Assembly (NCBI RefSeq): GCF_030381805.1 | Contig: NZ_JAUDRH010000015.1 | Span: forward strand, 186,001-250,000 | Reading direction: 5' to 3' | Length of the DNA stretch: 64,000 bases | Origin: Chlorogloeopsis sp. ULAP01 | GTDB taxonomy: Bacteria; Cyanobacteriota; Cyanobacteriia; Cyanobacteriales; Nostocaceae | Shown: positions 17,933 to 25,284 of the stretch, one piece after another | Numbering within the stretch: the first letter of the stretch is position 1 | How the letters are laid out: the number at the start of each line of letters is the position of its first letter | Position numbers and translations under genes: made by a program | The notes under the pieces: generated by a model | What the model saw: the letters and a program-made list of their open reading frames with translations, nothing else | What the model was told of the DNA's origin: nothing | Database searches by the model: none

Positions 17933-18435
17933 TGGTTTAATGTTTCAAGCAATCCGATGTTGTGCTTTTCTGGCAAGAAATAAACTTGAGACGCCTCTGA
18001 TAATAAATGTTCGATTAGGATACACTGAATCATCTTGTGGTCATTTAATATGATCTTGCCCAGGTAAGGTGCTGAACCCACCTGAATATTTGCATCAACC
18101 AACTCAGCATCCGGCACCTGTAACATTTCGACTACTCTTTGTGCCATCAAACCTAAAATATGGGGAGCTTGAGATTCTGAGACACCAACTCCATTGTTTC
18201 CTCGATAATTGACTAGTACGATCCGAGTACTCAAATAATCGGGACAGGGGTTTTTATGTATCATATAACACATATCTATCACCGTCACAATTTGCCCTCG
18301 ATAGTTAAAAATACCAGCTACATAATCGGGTGCATGAGGTACCGATTTGAGGACGACAAGCGGTAAAATTTCTACAACTTGCTGACTTTCCAGCGCGTAA
18401 CGTTCATTTTCTATATTTAGTAGTAAAAATAACAT
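17929..18435 (-). CDS. cheW: CheW-like coupling protein (WspB-like)
   Basis: A 168-residue CheW domain protein. The fold is recognised by the ALESQQVVEILPLV strand-turn, VPHAPDYVAGIFNYRGQIV, TVIDMCYMI and the late ILGLMAQRVVEML strand. It links receptors to CheA. It is the first gene of the chemosensory operon and overlaps cheR by four bases (ATGA). It is intact. The start is the ATG at 18433-18435. No recognisable operator was found in the 430 bp upstream, which instead hold a peptidase remnant. Confidence 0.9.
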   Translation of the reverse strand: MLFLLLNIENERYALESQQVVEILPLVVLKSVPHAPDYVAGIFNYRGQIVTVIDMCYMIHKNPCPDYLSTRIVLVNYRGNNGVGVSESQAPHILGLMAQRVVEMLQVPDAELVDANIQVGSAPYLGKIILNDHKMIQCILIEHLLSEASQVYFLPEKHNIGLLETLNQ

Positions 18436-18548
18436 TAGTTTACATTGGCAAAGAAGTTACCCAAGTTGTTGCTTACTTATTTATCAAACAGTTTTAACTC
18501 ATGAAGTAAATTATTTTGGGTTTCGTTACTTAATTTTATTGGTAAATA

Positions 18549-18713
18549 TTAAAACACAAAATTTAAGGATGGACGATGCCGATAATCCTGTTCAACTCCA
18601 GGGATTTCTACCTCCAAGTTGGCGAGGCTTTGATTATTTACACTGTACTGTTGTCGCTTCACAACATAACCAGCCTGCTTGAAGGAGGATTCCAAGAATT
18701 CAGCAGTAGCCTG
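18549..18713 (-). pseudogene. Possible fragment of an M28-type peptidase
   Basis: A minus-strand frame reads QATAEFLESSFKQAGYVVKR, then QQYSVNNQSLANLEVEIPG, then ends shortly after at a TAA (18549-18551). This resembles the N-terminal part of cyanobacterial M28 aminopeptidase-like proteins (helix, then NLEVEIPG strand). The metal-binding domain that should follow is absent, and a stop precedes the segment. There is no start codon. Recognition is by eye, so confidence is moderate. 18436-18548 and 18714-18799 contain nothing else I can support. Confidence 0.45.
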
Positions 18714-18799
18714 CAAGTTTAGAAACCCTCGTTACCAGGTTGAACCTAGTAACGATAACTAGAGCCTCTAGCTCTTTCAATCGAAAGGTAAAAACACAG

Positions 18800-18830
18800 G
18801 ATCCCCGACTTTTTAGAAAAATCGGGGATC
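18800..18830 (-). terminator. Hairpin terminator downstream of asnS
   Basis: GATCCCCGA (18800-18808) pairs with TCGGGGATC (18822-18830), with a further TTTTT/AAAAA helix inside one mismatch. The hairpin lies about 40 bp past the asnS stop, and a TGTGTTTTTACC segment follows on the minus strand. The same sequence type is a common dispersed hairpin in cyanobacteria. Confidence 0.65.
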
Positions 18831-18868
18831 TGATCATGCGTATTTTAAAACCAGGTTTATAAATATCC

Positions 18869-20260
18869 TTAAAACTCCGCATTTTCTGGTGTGCGTGGGA
18901 AGGGGATCACATCACGGATATTTCCCATTCCTGTCATAAATTGCACAAGTCTTTCAAATCCCAATCCAAAGCCAGCATGAGGCACTGTACCATAACGACG
19001 TAAGTCAAGATACCACCACAAATCTTCTGGCTTCATTCCTTGCGCTTGTATCCGCTTTTCCAACACTTCTAGTCGTTCTTCACGCTGCGATCCCCCGATA
19101 ATTTCACCAATTTTGGGCGCGAGAATATCCATTGCGGCTACAGTTTTTTCATCGTCATTTAAGCGCATATAAAAGGCTTTTATTTGAGTTGGATAGTCGG
19201 TAACAATAACTGGCTTTTTGAACATTTGCTCGCAGAGATAGCGTTCATGTTCTGATTGCAAATCTAAGCCCCAACTAACCGGATATTCAAACTTAACATC
19301 AGCTTTTTCTAAAAGTTTGATTGCTTCTGTATAAGTAATGCGTTCAAATTGATTGTTAATAATATTATCTGCCGTTGCAACCACAGTGTTATCAATGCGC
19401 TGGTTAAAAAATTCCATGTCTTCTGGACATTTTTCCATCACATATTTGAATATATGTTTGAGAAACTCTTCAGCTAAATCCATATCACCGTGGAGATCGC
19501 AAAAAGCCATTTCTGGTTCAATCATCCAGAATTCTGCTAAGTGGCGAGAGGTATTGGAGTTTTCGGCACGGAAAGTAGGGCCAAATGTGTAGACGTTGGT
19601 AAATGCCATCGCCATGATTTCGGCTTCTAATTGACCGCTAACTGTTAAATATGTCGGTCTACCAAAGAAGTCTTTACTATAGTCTACTGTTTGGTTTTCT
19701 GTGCGAGGAACGTTTTTCAAGTCTAAACTAGTGACATTGAAAAGTTCTCCCGCGCCTTCGCAGTCACTTGCTGTAATGATGGGAGTATGCACCCATAAAA
19801 AACCACGTTCTTGGAAAAATTGGTGAATAGCAGTAGCACAAGCATTACGGACGCGGAAAACTGCGCCAAAAGAATTGGTGCGCGATCGCAAATGTCCAAT
19901 AGTGCGCAGAAACTCAAAAGAATGACGTTTTTTCTGCAAAGGATAGGTTTCGGGATCAGCTTCTCCGTAGACTTCTAAGCTATCTGCTTTCAACTCAATG
20001 CGTTGTCCTTTCGCTGGAGAAGCTACCAACACCCCCGCTACTTCTACAGAGGTACCCGTATTTAATTTTTTGAGGATACCTTCGTAGTCTGGCAATTCTG
20101 CATTGATTACTACCTGCAAATTAGCCAAACAAGAGCCGTCATTTACTTCAATAAAAGCAAAATCTTTTAATTCACGCTTTGTCCGAACCCAGCCTTGAAT
20201 CTTAATTGATTCATCAGGCTGACCATTTCTTAAGATTTCTGCAATCCTTCGAGCTACCAT
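18869..20260 (-). CDS. asnS: Asparagine-tRNA ligase
   Basis: A 463-residue class IIb aminoacyl-tRNA synthetase. The N-terminal OB-fold anticodon domain (IKIQGWVRTKRELKDFAFIE) is followed by the catalytic core. Motif 2 is FRAENSNTSRHLAEFWMIEP and motif 3 is GFGLGFERLVQFM near the C-terminus. The ATG at 20258-20260 is chosen because homologues begin at MVxRRIAEILR; a GTG four codons earlier is possible. Asn specificity rather than Asp is supported by the overall AsnS pattern (PCST-free core, EFWMIEPEMAFCDL). It lies 1 bp after the stop of the upstream small gene, so the two are likely co-transcribed. Confidence 0.96.
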   Translation of the reverse strand: MVARRIAEILRNGQPDESIKIQGWVRTKRELKDFAFIEVNDGSCLANLQVVINAELPDYEGILKKLNTGTSVEVAGVLVASPAKGQRIELKADSLEVYGEADPETYPLQKKRHSFEFLRTIGHLRSRTNSFGAVFRVRNACATAIHQFFQERGFLWVHTPIITASDCEGAGELFNVTSLDLKNVPRTENQTVDYSKDFFGRPTYLTVSGQLEAEIMAMAFTNVYTFGPTFRAENSNTSRHLAEFWMIEPEMAFCDLHGDMDLAEEFLKHIFKYVMEKCPEDMEFFNQRIDNTVVATADNIINNQFERITYTEAIKLLEKADVKFEYPVSWGLDLQSEHERYLCEQMFKKPVIVTDYPTQIKAFYMRLNDDEKTVAAMDILAPKIGEIIGGSQREERLEVLEKRIQAQGMKPEDLWWYLDLRRYGTVPHAGFGLGFERLVQFMTGMGNIRDVIPFPRTPENAEF

Positions 20261-20261
20261 A

Positions 20262-20630
20262 TCATCCAGCACAAGACTTTAATATCCAGCCTATGATAAC
20301 GCCCAATCCGCCGAAGCGGACGGCTTGCCAAAAAGGATCTTTTAATCCACGCCAAGAAAACAGCTGGCTTTCTAAGCACACTTCTAGCACTTCCAATTGT
20401 TGTTGAATTTGCCGTAACTCGGCTTTCATTTCTGGCGTCAGATTTTTAGTTTGATTGAGCTGCTCAAACTGTTGTTGCAATTGTTTTTGTCGATGACTAT
20501 CGCGTTTTACCTGCCTATAGCGCTGTTTTAATGCCCCAAGCGATCGCCCGACTTCCAACAGTTCTTGTTCAAAATCTAGTTCTGGATGTTCCTCGTCTGA
20601 TGGTTCTCGTGATTTTGGAGGCTGCTTCAT
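20262..20630 (-). CDS. Conserved cyanobacterial coiled-coil membrane protein, function unknown
   Basis: 122 residues. An acidic N-terminus is followed by a Gln/Arg-rich coiled coil (about residues 25-90: RSLGALKQRYRQVKRDSHRQ, LRQIQQQLEVLEVCLESQL). A single hydrophobic segment at the C-terminus (FWQAVRFGGLGVIIGWIL) could be a tail anchor. The gene ends one base before the asnS start. No family function is recognised. Its position upstream of asnS suggests co-transcription only. Confidence 0.75.
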   Translation of the reverse strand: MKQPPKSREPSDEEHPELDFEQELLEVGRSLGALKQRYRQVKRDSHRQKQLQQQFEQLNQTKNLTPEMKAELRQIQQQLEVLEVCLESQLFSWRGLKDPFWQAVRFGGLGVIIGWILKSCAG

Positions 20631-20673
20631 TAAAGTAGTACAGTAAAGATAAATGCGACTTTGCTAAAAGTGT

Positions 20674-20961
20674 ATGTCTCAATTTACACAGCAGCCTCAA
20701 AACAGTCAACTGAATGACCACACGACCTTGGAGCTTGCCCAAGCTTTGATGGAGAAACTGAGCATCTCCCCTAACGATTGGCACCGCCTCAAATCTAATC
20801 GCAAAGCTCGCGCTAGCGAACAACTAGCAGCAGCTCTTGTCTTCCTTCTTAAGGATCAACAACAAGAAGCTCTCACAAGATTAGAAGTGGCAACGGGATG
20901 GTTAGATCGCTCTATTACTGCACCACCTTGCCCAACTCACGGACATAACAAAGATAGTTAA
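20674..20961 (+). CDS. Small conserved cyanobacterial protein (possibly DUF6439)
   Basis: 95 residues and soluble. The core TLELAQALMEKLSISPNDWH, then RLKSNRKARASEQLAAALVF, then WLDRSITAPPCPTHG, matches a widespread small cyanobacterial family which I recall as DUF6439; the DUF number is not checked. Function unknown. It is divergent from the coiled-coil gene, sharing a 43-bp promoter region. Its TAA stop is followed directly by tandem TGGTTAG heptamers. Confidence 0.8.
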   Translation: MSQFTQQPQNSQLNDHTTLELAQALMEKLSISPNDWHRLKSNRKARASEQLAAALVFLLKDQQQEALTRLEVATGWLDRSITAPPCPTHGHNKDS

Positions 20962-21090
20962 TGGTTAGTGGTTAGTGGTTAGTCGTTCACTATTAACTAC
21001 TGTACGGGAGGCAGCGCGTTGCGGAGCCAGTGCGCCTTTACGGGTTAAGCAAGCGCGTCGAGTGCACCTGGCGTCGGGTTCCCCTACTAA
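20959..21090. repeat. STRR heptamers followed by a GC-rich dispersed repeat
   Basis: TGGTTAG-type units (20962-20983) begin at the stop codon of the upstream gene. They are followed at about 21003-21085 by a GC-rich block (GGGAGGCAGCGCGTTGCGGA, CGCGTCGAG) of the same dispersed repeat class as 4770-4840. No coding content. Confidence 0.75.
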
Positions 21091-21098
21091 CCACTATC

Positions 21099-21554
21099 CT
21101 AATTGCGTAATAGCGGTATCCGAAGTCGATGCTGATCTAATAATTTGCAAAGTCTTAACTCTGTACCCCTTTTGTTCCACTCTACTTGGTCAAAAATTTG
21201 ATGTAAAATCGATAAACCACGACCACTCTCTGCCTCATCCGAAGGCAAGAATTGTGATGGGTCAGTATCGCAATTGCATAGCGGAGTAAAACCCTTGCCT
21301 TGATCTGAGATAACCCACCAATACTGATTATCTATTAAGGAAAAACGTACTACGACCTTTTTACTGGGGTCAAGGTTGTTGCCATGTTTGGCTGCATTAA
21401 CTAAGGCTTCTTGGAGTCCTAGCCGCAATTCCGCTTGCATTTTGACTGGAATTTCTGCCAAGAGTAAATCTAGTATTGGACAGAGATATAGCGTTGAGGC
21501 AAAGCTAATTGTACCCCAATTACGTCCGATTGGACGAAGTGAAATGGTAATCAC
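21099..21554 (-). CDS. Anti-sigma-factor-type serine/threonine kinase (HATPase_c_2)
   Basis: A 151-residue GHKL ATPase of the RsbW/SpoIIAB kind. The N box is LQEALVNAAKHGN near residue 51, G1 is SDQGKGFTP near residue 90, and G2 is SGRGLSILHQIFDQV. Such proteins bind sigma factors or phosphorylate anti-anti-sigma partners. No sigma or STAS gene is nearby, so the target is unknown. The start is a GTG (21552-21554). The product is normal length for the family. Confidence 0.88.
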   Translation of the reverse strand: MITISLRPIGRNWGTISFASTLYLCPILDLLLAEIPVKMQAELRLGLQEALVNAAKHGNNLDPSKKVVVRFSLIDNQYWWVISDQGKGFTPLCNCDTDPSQFLPSDEAESGRGLSILHQIFDQVEWNKRGTELRLCKLLDQHRLRIPLLRN

Positions 21555-21941
21555 AAGAGAAACCCCGCAGCTTCAGAGTTAGCTAGACATCAGTTTGGTG
21601 TCACAGGCACCCTGATTAAATTTTGAGGTGGTCATGTTGCCTTCAAACTTAAGTCTTTAAAACTAAATTTTGAAAATGCCAGGGAGCATAAGCTCTCTTT
21701 TTGACATTGGGTTGTTCTCATATAAAACGGCCTAAATAAATCTGCTATTACAGTCAGCAACTCAAAAATGCTTTGTATACATGAACAAAAGAGTATTAAC
21801 TTACTCTTTTAACTACCGACTTATATTTTTAGACAACCTAATTCACGTCTTCTGAGTAGCTCATACTACTTCTATTTATTATGAACAGAAGGATTATATT
21901 TTTACCTTAATTCTAGTTTAGCATTGTTACTATGCACTAGA
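21555..21941. other. AT-rich intergenic region
   Basis: 387 bp between two minus-strand genes. I see no open frame with family resemblance, no tRNA and no strong hairpin with a T-run. It presumably holds the promoter of the anti-sigma-type gene. Confidence 0.5.
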
Positions 21942-23357
21942 CTACAAATTTAAATTTTGAGTTTTTGTAAAGGTATCAGTACCTTCATCTATATGTGATA
22001 GCACAAGAAATGCTGCTGCTTCCACATGGGCGGTTTGAGGAAAGAAATCAGCTGGCTGGACAAGTTTAACGGTATAAACTCCATGCTTACAAAGTAATTT
22101 GAGGTCACGGGCAAGGGTTGTGGCTTTACAACTGACATAAACAATTCGCTGGGGTTGATTGGACAACAAAGTTTCTATAACTTGGCGATCGCATCCTTTA
22201 CGTGGTGGATCTAGCAAAACAATATCCGGTTTTATTTGCAATTGCGGCAGTATTTTTTCTACTTCTCCTGTAATAAAAGACACATTATTTATTTGGTTAG
22301 AGTGTGCATTTAAAATCGCCTGTTCCACTGCCTCTGGTTGTATTTCCAAACCGATCGCCTGGCGCACTTGTTTTGCCAAAGGCAAAGTCAATGTGCCAAT
22401 GCCACAGTAGGCATCAAGTAAGACTTCATGCCCTTGGAGATTCAACTGTGATTGAATGACCTGTAACAATGCTTCCGCAGTCTCTGTATACACTTGAAAA
22501 AATGTGTCTGGTCGTACTTGAAACTCTAGCCCAGCAAATTTTTCTCGCAGGTAAGGAACACCAGCAACACAGCGAGTTTCAGATCCAAAGATGGAATTTG
22601 TGCGTTGAGAGTTCCGGTTTAAACAAACTCCCACTAAATCCGGATAACGCTTAAGCCATTCTTGTGCTTGATTTTTGATGCCTGGTAAATTCCAATCTTT
22701 CACCACTAAAGTTAGCAGGATTTCTCCAGGGCGGCGACCGATGCGTAATCCAATGTGGCGTACTACCCCAGTGTGACTGTGTTCCTCATAGACTTGCCAA
22801 CCCCGCTTTTGAATATCTTGTTTGACTTGAGCCAACAAAGGATTTAATCGCACATCTTGGACAGGGCATTGATTTAAATTGATTAATTGATGACTACCTT
22901 TTTGGTAGTAACCAGCTTGGACATTTCCAGCTGCCGATAAACCAACAGGATAGGTGGCTTTATTACGGTAGCCCAAAGCACTCAAAGGAGCTAAAACCGG
23001 ATTTACTGGTGGTTGTGCCAAACCGCCAATACGTTCTAAAGCTTGAATAACTTGATTGCGTTTGGCTACTAGCTGATATTCATAATCGATATGCTGCCAC
23101 TGGCATCCACCGCATTTATCGGCCACAATACAACTTGGGCGAATTCGGTGAGGAGAAGATTTTAACAATTGTTTAAGCTTACCGTGGGCAAATGTGGCTT
23201 TGACGTATACCAAGCGGACAATAGCGCGATCGCCAGGCACAGTATCCGGCACGAACACCACCCGCTCCTGCGATCGTCCTACACCATCGCCTGTATCACT
23301 TAAATCAGTAATGTTAACTTCTATTAATTCGCCTTGTTTCCAAAGTGTGTCTGTCAT
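21942..23357 (-). CDS. rlmD: 23S rRNA (uracil-C5)-methyltransferase RlmD
   Basis: 471 residues. The N-terminal TRAM domain (VNITDLSDTGDGVGR, AIVRLVYVKATFAHG) is followed by the [4Fe-4S] cysteine motif CIVADKCGGCQWQH. The SAM site is LLDAYCGIGTLTLPLA. LDPPRKGCDRQV and the catalytic Cys in YVSCKATTLARDL complete the RumA/TrmA pattern. It methylates a uridine in 23S rRNA. RlmCD-type double specificity cannot be told from sequence. The ATG is at 23355-23357. Upstream is a repeat-filled spacer shared with divergent apcD. Confidence 0.92.
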   Translation of the reverse strand: MTDTLWKQGELIEVNITDLSDTGDGVGRSQERVVFVPDTVPGDRAIVRLVYVKATFAHGKLKQLLKSSPHRIRPSCIVADKCGGCQWQHIDYEYQLVAKRNQVIQALERIGGLAQPPVNPVLAPLSALGYRNKATYPVGLSAAGNVQAGYYQKGSHQLINLNQCPVQDVRLNPLLAQVKQDIQKRGWQVYEEHSHTGVVRHIGLRIGRRPGEILLTLVVKDWNLPGIKNQAQEWLKRYPDLVGVCLNRNSQRTNSIFGSETRCVAGVPYLREKFAGLEFQVRPDTFFQVYTETAEALLQVIQSQLNLQGHEVLLDAYCGIGTLTLPLAKQVRQAIGLEIQPEAVEQAILNAHSNQINNVSFITGEVEKILPQLQIKPDIVLLDPPRKGCDRQVIETLLSNQPQRIVYVSCKATTLARDLKLLCKHGVYTVKLVQPADFFPQTAHVEAAAFLVLSHIDEGTDTFTKTQNLNL

Positions 23358-23465
23358 TAGTTCTTTGTTATTAGTTATTGGTCATTAGTTAGTGGTTACT
23401 ATAGTTAGTTGTTCTCCCCATCTCCCCATCTCCCACTCTCCTTGTCTCCCACTCTTCCCTTGTGT
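23358..23465. repeat. STRR block between rlmD and apcD
   Basis: First TTAGTTATTGGTCATTAGTTAG-type units adjoin the rlmD start. Then a CTCCCCATCTCCCACTCTCC pyrimidine-rich array follows (about 23414-23460). Both arrays sit in the divergent promoter region of rlmD and apcD. Confidence 0.75.
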
Positions 23466-23516
23466 CTACAAGACTCGTTAAACTAGCAAATAATAAATCT
23501 TGTGATTTAAATAATC

Positions 23517-24002
23517 ATGACTGTAGTAAGCCAAGTTATTCTCAAAGCCGACGACGAACTGCGTTATCCCAGCAGTGGTGAACTCAAAAGTATTAAAGAC
23601 TTTTTGCAAACAGGTGAACAACGGGTACGTATTGCCAACACCCTGGCTGAAAACGAAAAAAAAATCGTGCAGGAAGCTACTAAACAGCTTTGGCAGAAGC
23701 GCCCCGACTTTATTGCGCCAGGAGGCAATGCTTACGGAGAGCGCCAGCGTGCTCTATGTATCCGCGACTTTGGCTGGTACTTGCGCCTAATTACCTATGG
23801 CGTGCTTGCTGGTGATAAAGAACCAATTGAAAAAATTGGTTTGGTAGGCGTTCGGGAAATGTACAATTCTCTGGGCGTTCCCGTGCCTGGAATGGTTGAA
23901 GCCATTAACTGTTTGAAGAAAGCCTCCCTGGATCTACTCACTGCTGAAGACGCCATCGAAGCTGCCCCTTACTTTGATTACATCATCCAAGCAATGTCTT
24001 AA
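23517..24002 (+). CDS. apcD: Allophycocyanin alpha-B subunit
   Basis: A 161-residue phycobiliprotein. Cys81 in RALCIRDFGWYLR is the phycocyanobilin attachment site. PGGNAYGERQRA and the LVGVREMYNSLGVPVPGM segment fit ApcD rather than ApcA, which has CLRDLDYYLR and KSLGTP. ApcD is a low-copy terminal emitter in the phycobilisome core that passes excitation mainly to photosystem I. It is a single gene with its own promoter region, as is usual for apcD. No truncation. Confidence 0.95.
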   Translation: MTVVSQVILKADDELRYPSSGELKSIKDFLQTGEQRVRIANTLAENEKKIVQEATKQLWQKRPDFIAPGGNAYGERQRALCIRDFGWYLRLITYGVLAGDKEPIEKIGLVGVREMYNSLGVPVPGMVEAINCLKKASLDLLTAEDAIEAAPYFDYIIQAMS

Positions 24003-24067
24003 TCCAAAGTAAGTTCTGACGCTATCTTTGTGTGGACTTCTGCTACTCTAAAATTCAGTGCAGAGTA

Positions 24068-24350
24068 CTAGCACCTGAAATTTATCATATTTGTTAATAC
24101 CATCATATCTCCCCACACTTGTAGTGGCTCTGGCAGAATTTTTGTCAAGTTACTAACCAGTTGTGGGGAAATTTTGTAGTCTACAGAAGCAGTCAAATTA
24201 TTTCTTGGTTTAAGAGAAACAATTGGCAGGGAAAGCAGCGTACCATTGTCACTTAGTCTACTATTTAGCAAATCAGGCTTTGCTGATTTGATGGCGTGAC
24301 AATAATTTTGCCAGAGCCAAAACCCTTAGGTAGACGCGATGTATTACATC
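24068..24350 (-). pseudogene. Possible remnant of an FkbM-type methyltransferase gene
   Basis: One minus frame reads SRLPKGFGSGKIIVTPSNQQ and then meets a stop. A second frame then reads LSDNGTLLSLPIVSLKPRNN and PEPLQVWGDMMVL, ending at 24068. The first segment resembles the N-terminal region of FkbM-family methyltransferases, and the second is compatible with a later part of them. The SAM-binding middle is missing. This is a weak, by-eye identification; the frames could also be chance. Confidence 0.28.
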
Positions 24351-25284
24351 AGGGCATCCAAATTCAAACCGCGATTGGGCAACACCCCAGATCATGTAGA
24401 CAACAAAAATGCCAACAGCATTCTTAAGAAGGCTATCGGCAATCAGTGTGTTCCCTATTATTGACTCGGCTAGAGTTCAGTTATCTTATATTGTCTTTAT
24501 TAGCCAATCATAGGGATAGGATCTCAATCATATATAATTGTGATTTTTATCACAACATCATTTTAAGCGCTTTTTAAGCGTCTGATATTCAAACTTAATG
24601 TCTACAGCCAAATAACTTGTCGATATCAAAAAACTTTCTTGACAGAACGAGTGATACTATTTCACGAAAAGGCTGATATGGATGTACCCCACCGCCTACG
24701 GCACCTCCCCTTACTAAGGGGAGGTTGGGAGGGGTTGAATATGAATCACTCAAAAAGTGAAATGGTATGAGTAGCAGGCATTGCAAACATTTTTGTAACC
24801 AAACAAGCTTTAATCCCACAGAAGAAGCTTGCGATCGCAAAAATGCACTAATCGTGCTGGTTGTTTTGAACAATGGTGCGATCGCGTTTTTACTATTGGG
24901 AAAATTAATTTTTGTTACAAGTACTATGATTTAAGTTTTGAATATACTTGTAATAAACCTCATCACATTGATAGTTGCAATCGCGAGAGTTCCCCTCACA
25001 ACTACAAATGCAAACATAGTCAATAGATTTGTCCAAATTCAGATTTCAGCAAGTGTAACTTTGCCAAATCAAGAAGAAGATTGAGTTTATCGTATTTATA
25101 CTTACATATACTTGTCAGTTATACTTAGTTGACTAAATATACAAAATAATCAATTCTCTAGTAATCGTGAAAATACCTAATAATTTCCACTGATTTAGAT
25201 AGATAAACCAAGATTTAAGTACTTTACGGTAATGGTTCAGAAATCGATACAATAGACCTTTGTCCCCTTGGCGCATGACTTAAT
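24351..25284. other. Long intergenic region with a hairpin repeat
   Basis: Over 900 bp without a supportable gene upstream of purL. At 24703-24725 ACCTCCCCTTA and TAAGGGGAGGT form an 11-bp perfect arm hairpin within a longer repeat (CACCGCCTACGGCACC before, TTGGGAGGGGTTGAAT after) of a type widespread in cyanobacteria. The rest is AT-rich. The purL promoter is presumably in its last 150 bp. Confidence 0.55.

Noticed and set aside
24829..25026. 65-codon frame upstream of purL
   Set aside because: Contains HIP1-like GCGATCGC and AT-rich sequence, no family pattern, no conserved context.
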